Assembly (NCBI GenBank): GCA_035707965.1
Contig: DASSTJ010000007.1
Location: forward strand, 1-35,650
DNA from: DASSTJ01 sp035707965
GTDB taxonomy: Bacteria; Actinomycetota; Actinomycetes; Actinomycetales; Angustibacteraceae
Reading direction: 5' to 3'
Length of the DNA: 35,650 bases
The notes below the pieces were generated by a model. That model saw nothing but the letters and a program-made list of their open reading frames with translations, made no database searches and was not told where the DNA came from. Position numbers and translations under genes: made by a program. Below are positions 17,101 through 23,033 of this stretch, in pieces (position 1 is the first letter of the stretch; each line of letters opens with the position of its first letter).

Positions 17101-18178
17101 AGCCGACGCCGAGGTCGGACCGGGCGTCGAGCAGGCAGCGGGCCGCGAGCGCTGCCGTGTCGTCGAGCAGCCGGCGCGCCTGCTCCCGGGCCAGCGCAGT
17201 GCCACCGCCGAGACCACCGCAGACCTCGTCGGCCACCCTCGCCATCGTCGCGCCGTCCTTGAGGTGGCCCTGGGTGCTCACTCGGTCCAGGTGGCGGGTG
17301 TCGAGAGCCACCAGGCGTCGGGCGGAGTCGAGGACGTCGGTGGTGACCGCTCCCTGCGGGTCGGCGTGGCGCACGGCGTTGGTCAGCACCGCCGGCACCC
17401 CGGCTTCTCGGGCGAGAGCCAGCAGACGAGCGGCGTGGTCGACGCTGAGCGGTCCGTCTGGAGGACCCTGGTGGCACACCACCTCGACCGCGAGGCTGCC
17501 GGCAGGCAGGACGGAGCGCCAGCGCTCCAGCACCGCCCGGGCGAGGTCGGGACGCCGCGCCAGCACGGCGCGGCCGACCTCCGACGCGGGACCGAGCAGC
17601 ACCACGAGCGTCGGGGCGCCGTGCCGGCGGAGGCGTCCACTCGCAGCAGCAGGGGTCTCGACAGCGTCCTCAGCGCTGTCGACAGCGTGCTCGGCGACCA
17701 TGGCGAGGTCGACGACCGGCGTCCCGCGACCGCCTCCCAGGTGCGCGCTGCCGAGGTGCGCCGCGGAGACGAGACGGCAGAGCCGGGCCCACCCTCGGCC
17801 GGGGCCCGCGTCGGGGGCACCCAGCGCGAGCACGGTGACCCGCGGCCGCTGCAGGTCGACCACGGCACCACCGCGGACCGGACCTCGACGTCCCGCAGCC
17901 GACCGCACGACCTGCGAGGGGTCGGCCCAGGCCGGCAGGCCATCGACGAGCCCAGAGGGGGCGGTAGCGAGGTCGACCCCCAGGATCGGCGCCAGCCCGG
18001 CCTGCTCGGCGGCGAGCACGAACTTCACCGCGCCGTAGAGCCCGTCTCGGTCGGTGAGGGCCACGGCGGACATGCCCTGCGCCGCAGCACGGTCGACCAG
18101 GGCAGCCGGCGTGGATGCGCCGTACCGCAGGGAGTACCCGGACGCGACGTGCAGGTGCACGAAGGGATCAGTGCTCAT
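14114..18178 (-). CDS. dnaE2: DnaE2, error-prone DNA polymerase III alpha subunit
   Basis: This 1354-residue C-family polymerase performs damage-induced mutagenic translesion synthesis. The N-terminal PHP domain begins FVHLHVASGYSLRYGAS. The palm has ARGSGAGSLVNH (443-454) and the catalytic aspartates of PDIDLD (482-487). QLCLDL at 1090-1095 resembles a clamp-binding peptide. An OB fold follows, and the C-terminus ends KLWHASPGSAG as in other DnaE2 proteins. It is well above the roughly 1,080-1,100 residues usual for the family. The excess includes alanine-rich linkers near 140-235 and 1030-1100 and a long segment after 1230. The start is nine bases after the HEPN gene. It is the third gene behind the LexA box. 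Confidence 0.96.
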   Translation of the reverse strand: MSTDPFVHLHVASGYSLRYGASTPAALVDRAAAQGMSAVALTDRDGLYGAVKFVLAAEQAGLAPILGVDLATAPSGLVDGLPAWADPSQVVRSAAGRRGPVRGGAVVDLQRPRVTVLALGAPDAGPGRGWARLCRLVSAAHLGSAHLGGGRGTPVVDLAMVAEHAVDSAEDAVETPAAASGRLRRHGAPTLVVLLGPASEVGRAVLARRPDLARAVLERWRSVLPAGSLAVEVVCHQGPPDGPLSVDHAARLLALAREAGVPAVLTNAVRHADPQGAVTTDVLDSARRLVALDTRHLDRVSTQGHLKDGATMARVADEVCGGLGGGTALAREQARRLLDDTAALAARCLLDARSDLGVGSVHLPEPAALGLAPDEDPSAVLAARARGSVATRYPGASEQQLRQVETRLTDELDVIDRLGYPTYFLTVAAVCDLVRGMGVRVAARGSGAGSLVNHLLGISGVEPLGQGLLMERFCSPLRAQLPDIDLDVESARRTEVYEHVLERFGAERVTCVSMMDSYRVRHAVRDVGAALGLPPAEVDAVAKAFPHIRARDARAAIAELPELAASGLGHQRMDLLFELVERLDGLPRHVALHPCGVVLSDATLLDRTSVEASWLGFPMSHFDKDDVEALGLLKLDVLGIRMQSAMAHAVDEVARVDGVQVDLDDRQQVPLDDEATFRLIRSTHTLGCFQIESPGQRELVGKFAPETFDDLVVDISLFRPGPVKSDMVTPFLRARQGWSSPEYLHPSLREALAETYGVVVFHEQVLRLVAVTTGVSLAEADEVRRALGSAQGQLEVEAWWRQAARSRGYAPDDVDRIWDVLKAFASFGFCKAHAAAFALPTFQSAWLKAHHPAAFLAGVLTHDPGMYPKRLILDDARNLGIAVLGLDVNASDDTYRVERVAVWDEPPPAVLEQLDAGPSRPDDGPRQAPAADLPDGRAYGIRLSLADVKGITDAEVARVVAGRPYATLSDFWHRAQVSRPVVERLVVAGAFDSLYGLGGLAGRLPVRRRGQVTRRDLLLQVVELDRWSRSTRPRGRTRTSVPARADTTLDRAVSANSATPAGAGPDVRRLAARQSQAARPVVAAAEQPVQLCLDLGDAPDETRSTGLPEMTAPERVRAELEVLGLDASGHVLDQYAPLLEALQVTRSTHLLRQRSKADLLVAGVKVATQTPPIRSGRRVVFLTLDDATGPVDATFFEDVQGPYAATVFHSWLLLVRGELRRTGPRGVSLRATGAWELPPLWEAWTTGGLPAVHAALDEAEVLARAAAQEYSSQATAAAAASRSTRPVMVPPDLQDAEPQHESRAGGMGGGTRHRRVLVHASGFRQSPYADVRPAGDSTKSAPRKLWHASPGSAG

Positions 18179-18187
18179 GCTCAGCGA

Positions 18188-18682
18188 TCAGGACGACAGC
18201 GGCAGCACACCGCTGATGCCGCTGTGGTGACGGGGCAGCCCGAGCGTGGACTCGACGAGCACCAGGAAGGTCTCCGCCTCGCGAACGAGGTCGTCCGCCT
18301 CCCGGGAGGTCACCACCTCGTCGCGGCCGGCCTCCACCGCGGCCCGTCGGGCAGCACCCGCGTCGAAGAAGGCCGCCCACTCGGTCAGCTCAGGCGCTAC
18401 CGGCGGCAGCACCTGCCACACGCTGCGCAGACCCGAGCGACGGCTGGGACGCCCGCGGACAGCGAGCACCGCTGCCGCACCTCGCAGAGCGGCCAGGTGG
18501 GCAGCCACGTACCGCTCGCCGGGCGTGCTCGCGCGCACCGCGGCGAGCAGGCTGTCGTGCGCCCGCTCCACCAGGTCGATACTGCTGGGGGACGTCCGCG
18601 GCCGCGGACCGTCGGGTGCCCTGGACGACCGTGCCGTCGTGGGCCGTGGCGCCGTGGACTGCGCCGTCGTGGACCGTGCCAT
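18188..18682 (-). CDS. SAV_6107-type HEPN-domain protein next to dnaE2
   Basis: This 164-residue protein has a variable 30-residue N-terminal tail, then a helical domain of the SAV_6107-like HEPN type, recognised from LVERAHDSLLAA, GERYVAAHLAALRGAAAVLA and the tail EAETFLVLVE. HEPN domains often act as RNases or nucleic-acid binders with an R-X4-6-H motif; R57 and H62 in RYVAAH fit the spacing, though whether they are catalytic is unknown. The gene lies 17 bases after DUF6504 and 9 bases before dnaE2, so it should be SOS-induced with them. The ATG at 18682 is chosen; a GTG at 18691 next to AGGAG is an alternative. The N-terminal tail is encoded by a degenerate 15-bp repeat. Confidence 0.8.
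   Translation of the reverse strand: MARSTTAQSTAPRPTTARSSRAPDGPRPRTSPSSIDLVERAHDSLLAAVRASTPGERYVAAHLAALRGAAAVLAVRGRPSRRSGLRSVWQVLPPVAPELTEWAAFFDAGAARRAAVEAGRDEVVTSREADDLVREAETFLVLVESTLGLPRHHSGISGVLPLSS
18636..18680 (-). repeat. Degenerate 15-bp tandem repeat at the start of the HEPN gene
   Basis: Three units of 15 bp (18636-18650, 18651-18665, 18666-18680) follow the plus-strand pattern GYCGTGGNCYGYGSC. They encode the first residues of the HEPN protein. The period and position resemble the repeats in ftsI and hflX. Confidence 0.55.
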
Positions 18683-18699
18683 CGCCCTCACCGCTCCTC

Positions 18700-19158
18700 T
18701 CAGTCCGCGATCCGGGTGAGCCGCCACCCGCCGGCGGCCGCCCCAGTGGACGACACCGGACGAGCCAGGTCGAAGACGCCGACCGGGAAGGACCGGCCGG
18801 CCGAGGCCTCCACCCGCCAGACCTCGGTCTCGCCGTCCAGGTAGCTCGCGGTGTCGAGCACGCCCGTGGACCTGCTCGACGCCGCTGCAGCCGTCCTACC
18901 GGTGTGCTCAGCGCCCGCCCGCGGCTCGTCGCCTCGCAGGCCGAGCAGTGCCGCCGCGGCGGCTTCGCGCCACCAGGCGCGCCGCTCGTACCACCGGGTC
19001 TGCACCGCCTGCACCACGTACAGCCGGTCGCGCCAGACGAAGGCCGCCGGCTGAGACGCTGCGGGTGCCGAGGAGGGGCTCCGGGCGTCCTGGCACTCCC
19101 CCGCGCTCGCCTCCTGCATCCGCACGTCGATCGTGTCGTCATACCGTCGCACCACCAC
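18700..19158 (-). CDS. DUF6504 protein, first gene of the SOS operon
   Basis: This 152-residue protein opens MVVRRYDDTIDVRM. It has a core of AAFVWRDRLYVVQAV, WYERRAWWRE, TEVWRVEASAGRS and GWRLTRIAD. This resembles the DUF6504 proteins encoded beside dnaE2 in many actinobacteria. The domain is rich in Trp and Arg and has no membrane segment or known catalytic motif; its role is unknown. Three consecutive GTG codons (19158, 19155, 19152) could start it. GGAGG lies 3, 6 and 9 bases before them, so 19155 is as likely as 19158. A middle stretch (about 75-100) is low complexity. It is the gene nearest the LexA box, about 200 bases away. Confidence 0.8.
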   Translation of the reverse strand: MVVRRYDDTIDVRMQEASAGECQDARSPSSAPAASQPAAFVWRDRLYVVQAVQTRWYERRAWWREAAAAALLGLRGDEPRAGAEHTGRTAAAASSRSTGVLDTASYLDGETEVWRVEASAGRSFPVGVFDLARPVSSTGAAAGGWRLTRIAD

Positions 19159-19355
19159 GCACCTCCGCTGCCTCGCTGCCGCCCTCGGTTCCGTTCTCTG
19201 CCGAGGGGGAAGGCGGGGCAGAGGGACGACGGATCACGGCAGCGGCTTCCCCACCGCTGCCGAGACCCATCGGCGGAGGCTGGGACGGGCGGGGTCGAGG
19301 CGCCCGCCCCAGTCCTCCTTCGACACGCGCTCGATCTCAGGGTCGGAGCTGATGA

Positions 19356-19371
19356 TCGAACGTGTGTTCGA
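19356..19371. promoter_or_regulatory. LexA-binding SOS box
   Basis: TCGAACGTGTGTTCGA is a perfect match to the actinobacterial LexA consensus CGAAC-RNRY-GTTCG, with one extra palindromic base pair on each side. It lies just downstream of a candidate -10 for the minus-strand mutagenesis operon and about 110 bases before the divergent isoaspartate methyltransferase gene. The rest of the 324-base intergenic stretch (19159-19482) holds only the promoter and a 10-bp palindrome listed separately. Confidence 0.92.
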
Positions 19372-19379
19372 ATACGGGA

Positions 19380-19410
19380 ACTGTACACCGGGCCTCCGAC
19401 AGGACGTCAA
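19380..19410 (-). promoter_or_regulatory. Candidate promoter of the SOS operon
   Basis: On the minus strand TTGACG (19410-19405) and TACAGT (19385-19380, TANNNT type) are 19 bases apart. The LexA box begins nine bases further on and would cover the transcription start. The spacing is longer than ideal, so the exact elements are uncertain. Confidence 0.45.
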
Positions 19411-19468
19411 GCCGAGCGCTCCTTCGCGCACGGGTCACGTCGCCCGGCGCCTGACCCCCCACGTCACG

Positions 19469-19478
19469 GGTACGTACC
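19469..19478. promoter_or_regulatory. 10-bp palindrome just before the isoaspartate methyltransferase start
   Basis: GGTACGTACC is a perfect palindrome ending five bases before the ATG at 19483. It might be an operator or part of the start-site context. Its short length makes chance possible. Confidence 0.25.
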
Positions 19479-19482
19479 AGGC

Positions 19483-20124
19483 ATGACCGAGCCGCCCACC
19501 GAGCCGACCACCGAGCCGACGACCGAGCCGACCAGGACCGAGTCCCCCACCACGGCCGGCGGGGTCGTCGACGTGCGCGAGGCGATGGCGGCCACACCTC
19601 GCCAGGACTTCCTGCCCGAGGCGCAGCGCGGCAGCGCGCACCTCGACCAGCCCCTGCCGATCGGTCACGAGCAGACCAGCTCACAGCCCACGACCGTGCG
19701 TCACATGCTCGAGGCGCTCGACGTGCACGCCGGCCAGCGGGTGCTCGACGTCGGCGCCGGCTCGGGCTGGACCACCGTCATCCTCGGCCGGCTCGTCGGC
19801 CCGGCCGGCGACGTGCTCGGGCTCGAGCTGCAGCCGGAGCTCGCCGCCTGGGGTGCCGACAACGTCGAGGCGGCCGGCCTGCCCTGGGTCCGGCTCGAAC
19901 CAGCGCGGCCAGGCCACCTGGGCCGAGCCGAGAGCGGTCCCTACGACCGGATCCTCGTGTCCGCCGAGGCCGAGGAGCTGCCGGAGGCCCTCGTCGACCA
20001 GCTCGCCGAGGGCGGCACGATGGTGCTGCCCGTCACCGGGCGCCTGCTGCGCGTCCACCGCGAGCCCGGCGGACCGACATCCGTCGAGGCGCTCGGGCAC
20101 TACCGTTTCGTGCCGCTCCGCTGA
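19483..20124 (+). CDS. Protein-L-isoaspartate O-methyltransferase family protein
   Basis: This 213-residue SAM enzyme contains RQDFLP, then IGHEQTSSQPTTVRHML (60-76), the family's substrate-site segment, and motif I VLDVGAGSGWTTVILG (87-102). Members repair L-isoaspartyl residues in aged proteins. It ends FVPL, as Pcm proteins often do. The first 25 residues are a TEPTTEP repeat of 12-bp units. The ATG at 19483 gives the shortest sensible N-terminus, but only AGG precedes it and RQDFLP lies near residue 40, so the start is uncertain. The open frame extends far upstream as antisense to the SOS genes and is ignored. It diverges from the LexA box. Confidence 0.85.
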   Translation: MTEPPTEPTTEPTTEPTRTESPTTAGGVVDVREAMAATPRQDFLPEAQRGSAHLDQPLPIGHEQTSSQPTTVRHMLEALDVHAGQRVLDVGAGSGWTTVILGRLVGPAGDVLGLELQPELAAWGADNVEAAGLPWVRLEPARPGHLGRAESGPYDRILVSAEAEELPEALVDQLAEGGTMVLPVTGRLLRVHREPGGPTSVEALGHYRFVPLR

Positions 20125-20167
20125 GCCTTCCGACCGGACACGGCGCCGGGCCGCCACGGCTGACGGC

Positions 20168-20173
20168 TACGCT
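20168..20173 (+). promoter_or_regulatory. -10 element for a probably leaderless ybaK-type gene
   Basis: TACGCT (TANNNT pattern) ends seven bases before the ATG at 20181. No ribosome site precedes that ATG. The transcript would start at or very near the start codon, as leaderless actinobacterial mRNAs do. No clear -35 is visible. Confidence 0.45.
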
Positions 20174-20180
20174 CGCGCCC

Positions 20181-20705
20181 ATGGCCGATCCCCTGACCCG
20201 ACCGTCGGTGCTGCGCGTGCGCGCTGCCCTGGCCGAGCTGGGTGCGACCGGCGAACCTCGACTGCTCGCGGACTCCGCCCGCACCGCCGTCCAGGCCGCG
20301 GACTCCCTCGGCGTCGAGGTGGGACAGATCGCGAGCTCGCTGGTGTTCTGCCCCGTCGCCGCACCTGACCCGGACCACGGTCGGCACGAGCGGGACGGGC
20401 ACGCACGGCCCCTGCTGGTCATCACGTCCGGCGCCCACCGCGTCGACGTCCACAAGGTCGCCAGCCTGCTGGGCGTCTCGGGTCTGGAGCGCGCCACCCC
20501 GGACCAGGTGCGCGAGAGCACCGGCTTCGCCATCGGTGGCGTCGCCCCCGTCGGGCACCCCAGCCCCGTGCCCACCCTGGTCGACGTCGACCTGGCCCGC
20601 TACCCGGTGGTCTGGGCTGCCGCGGGCCACCCGCACGTCGTGTTCCCGACGACCTACGAAGAGCTGGTACGCATCACCGGTGGTCAGGCGGCCGAGGTCG
20701 CCTGA
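20181..20705 (+). CDS. YbaK/EbsC-family aminoacyl-tRNA deacylase
   Basis: This 174-residue protein matches the YbaK/prolyl-tRNA-editing fold, which hydrolyses mischarged Cys- or Ala-tRNA(Pro). It shows QIASSLVF, the lysine-bearing HKVASLLG, and the glycine-rich GFAIGGVAPVGHP typical of the family. It ends with the FPTTYEELVRITGG helix. The N-terminal part fits free-standing actinobacterial members. The start is an ATG without ribosome site, preceded by a -10-like hexamer, so translation is probably leaderless. It follows the isoaspartate methyltransferase gene by 56 bases and converges on the dinG-type gene with 18 bases between the stops. Substrate specificity is not readable. Confidence 0.88.
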   Translation: MADPLTRPSVLRVRAALAELGATGEPRLLADSARTAVQAADSLGVEVGQIASSLVFCPVAAPDPDHGRHERDGHARPLLVITSGAHRVDVHKVASLLGVSGLERATPDQVRESTGFAIGGVAPVGHPSPVPTLVDVDLARYPVVWAAAGHPHVVFPTTYEELVRITGGQAAEVA

Positions 20706-20723
20706 GCGCGGCACGTCGAGCCG

Positions 20724-22985
20724 TCACACCTCAGCCTCGGACGGCGCCGACAGGTTGAGCATCGCCAGCCGCATCGCCACCGTGGCCGGCTCGCACTCGA
20801 ACTGGTCGGCCAGGTCCTCCACGGTGCAGCCGACCTGCACACCCTCGCGCAGCTGCTCGTCCTCGGCGGGTGACCACGCCCGGCCCTGCGTGACCGCCGT
20901 CCTCGTCGAGACCGGAGCAGGGCTCGCCGCGCCGGTGCCGGACGAGGTGGCCGAGCCGGACGCGGCCGCGGGGCTGCGCTGGTCCGCGGGTTTCAGTCGC
21001 GGCACGGGATCGAGCACCGGGGCGAGCGGGCCCGCTGCCGCGTCGATCCGTCGCAGCGCCGCGAGCGCGACGGCGCGGTCGGTGGTCGGCCAGAACGGTG
21101 GCAGGGACGACCGCAGGAAGCCTCCATACCGCGCCGTGGCCAGCCGCGCGTCGAGCACGGCCACGACGCCCTTGTCCGAGGCGGTGCGGACGAGCCGGCC
21201 CGCGCCCTGCGCCAACCGGAGCGCCGCGTAGGTGGCCGACACCGCCATGAAGCCGTTGCCCCCGGCATCTGCCACCGCCTGGGCCCGGGCGGACATCAGA
21301 GGGTCGTCAGGCCGCGGGAACGGCAGCCGGTCGATGACGACGAGCTGGCAGGCGGGGCCCGGGACGTCGACTCCTTGCCACAGCGAGAGCGTGCCGAACA
21401 GGCACGTCGCAGCGTCCCGGGCGAACTGCCGCACGAGCGTCGACGTCTGGTCCTCGCCCTGGCACAGCACCGGCACCTCGAGGCGCTCTCGCATCGCCTC
21501 GGCCGCCGCCTGGGCCGCCCGCATCGACGAGAACAGACCGAGGGTGCGGCCGCCCGCGGCGGTGACGAGGTCGGCGAGCTCGTCGAGCGCCTGCGTCGAG
21601 GTGCCGTCACGACCCGGCGGCGGCAGGTGCCGCGCGACGTAGAGGATCGCCTGCTTCGGGTAGTCGAACGGGCTCCCGACGTCCAGGCCTTGCCAGGTGG
21701 GCGCGTCCGGCCCAGACAGCCCGACGCTGCGCGCCACCGCGTCGAAGGTGCCACCGAGCTCGAGGGTCGCGGAGGTCAGCACCACGGTGCGGCCCGGGAA
21801 GAGCCGCTCTCGCAGCAGCCCCGACACCACGACAGGGGCGACCCTCAGCACGTTGCCGCGGCGGAGGTCGTCCGACACCCACACCACGTCGTGCTCGCTC
21901 TCGTCGAGCAGCCGCTCCGCGACGTCGAAGACCTCGTCGACGACCGCTCGTGCCACCTGGCGCGTGCCGTCCACCGGCTGACCCTGCTCGGGACGCAGAC
22001 CGCTCTGCGTGGCCCGGGCCGCGTCCCGCACTCCGGTGAGCGCCGCGACGAGCTCCTGCGGCAGCTGACGGACCCGGCCGGGCCGGGCGAGCTCGAGCGC
22101 CCCCCGCAGGGCGGTCCCGGCGGCGGCGAGGTCGCTGGTGTCGGTGAGGGACGAGGCCCGCCGTGCCGCCCTCTCGACCTGGGCACCGGTGAGCTCGTCG
22201 GTGATGGTGGACGTCACGCGGTCGACGAGCTCGTGCCCCTCGTCGACGACCACGAGGTCGTGCTCGGGGAGGATCTGCCGTCCCTCGAACGCGTCGATCG
22301 CCAGGAGCGAGTGGTTCGTGACGACGACGTCCGCCTCGCGCGCCTGAGCCCTCGCCTGCTCGACGAAGCAGTCGTCGACCATCGGGCACTTCGAGCCCAG
22401 GCACTCGTGCGCCGACACCGAGACCTGTCGCCAGGCGCGTTCGGACACCCCGGGCACCAGCTCGTCCCGGTCGCCTGACTGGGTCTGTTCGGCCCACGCC
22501 CGGAGTCGGACGACCTCGTCGCCCAGCTCGGTCGCGGCCTTCGCCTTCGTGTAGGCGTTGCCGCTGAAGAGGGCGTCCTCGTCGTCCTGCGGAAAGCCGC
22601 CGACGAGCTTGTGCTGGCACAGGTAGTTGCGCCGGCCCTTGACGAGACCGTACGTGACCCGCCTGCCCAGCAGCGGCTCCAGCGCGTCCGCGAGGGCGGG
22701 CAGGTCGCGGTCGACGACCTGGGCCTGCAGGGCGAGCGTGGCCGTGGCCACGACCACGGGCCGGCCGGTGGCGACGGCGTGGGCGGCGGCCGGCACCAGG
22801 TAGGCGACAGACTTGCCGGTGCCGGTGCCGGCCTGCACGAGCAGGTGCTCCCCGCTGCGCGTCGCCTGGTCGACGGCCTCGGCCATCCGCGTCTGGCCGG
22901 GTCGCTCCGTGCCGCCCAGGCCGGCCACCGCCGCCGCGAGCAGCTCGGCCACGCCGCGCTCGCCGGGCTGCTGGTCGGAGGGCAC
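20724..22985 (-). CDS. dinG: DinG/XPD-type ATP-dependent helicase with C-terminal HTH-like domain
   Basis: This 753-residue superfamily 2 helicase has Walker A QAGTGTGKS (51-59) and the DEGH box (248-251). Four cysteines (C123, C195, C200, C206) are placed as in the iron-sulfur domain of XPD/DinG 5'-3' helicases. Late motifs include VIDRLPFPRPDDP and QGAGRLVR. After residue 650 a Ser/Ala linker leads to a domain at about 703-745 (AWSPAEDEQL, TVEDLADQF, ATVAMRLAML) that resembles a Myb/SANT-type helix-turn-helix. Similar modules end other actinobacterial helicases. The GTG at 22985 has no ribosome site but a TAGCCT -10 six bases before it, so it is likely leaderless. DinG resolves R-loops and other structures. 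No LexA box is visible at this gene. Confidence 0.92.
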   Translation of the reverse strand: MPSDQQPGERGVAELLAAAVAGLGGTERPGQTRMAEAVDQATRSGEHLLVQAGTGTGKSVAYLVPAAAHAVATGRPVVVATATLALQAQVVDRDLPALADALEPLLGRRVTYGLVKGRRNYLCQHKLVGGFPQDDEDALFSGNAYTKAKAATELGDEVVRLRAWAEQTQSGDRDELVPGVSERAWRQVSVSAHECLGSKCPMVDDCFVEQARAQAREADVVVTNHSLLAIDAFEGRQILPEHDLVVVDEGHELVDRVTSTITDELTGAQVERAARRASSLTDTSDLAAAGTALRGALELARPGRVRQLPQELVAALTGVRDAARATQSGLRPEQGQPVDGTRQVARAVVDEVFDVAERLLDESEHDVVWVSDDLRRGNVLRVAPVVVSGLLRERLFPGRTVVLTSATLELGGTFDAVARSVGLSGPDAPTWQGLDVGSPFDYPKQAILYVARHLPPPGRDGTSTQALDELADLVTAAGGRTLGLFSSMRAAQAAAEAMRERLEVPVLCQGEDQTSTLVRQFARDAATCLFGTLSLWQGVDVPGPACQLVVIDRLPFPRPDDPLMSARAQAVADAGGNGFMAVSATYAALRLAQGAGRLVRTASDKGVVAVLDARLATARYGGFLRSSLPPFWPTTDRAVALAALRRIDAAAGPLAPVLDPVPRLKPADQRSPAAASGSATSSGTGAASPAPVSTRTAVTQGRAWSPAEDEQLREGVQVGCTVEDLADQFECEPATVAMRLAMLNLSAPSEAEV

Positions 22986-22991
22986 CGGCCG

Positions 22992-22997
22992 AGGCTA
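22992..22997 (-). promoter_or_regulatory. -10 element for a probably leaderless dinG-type gene
   Basis: TAGCCT on the minus strand ends six bases before the GTG at 22985, and there is no ribosome site between. The arrangement is that of a leaderless start. Confidence 0.45.
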
Positions 22998-23033
22998 CCC
23001 CGCTGGCGGTAGGCGGACGACGAGCGCCTCGCG

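Noticed and set aside
13574..18844. A very long open frame (1756 codons) on the plus strand opposite dnaE2 and dinB
   Set aside because: It is a shadow of GC-rich coding DNA: composition is Arg/Gly/Val/His noise with no domain, and the minus strand carries clear polymerase motifs.
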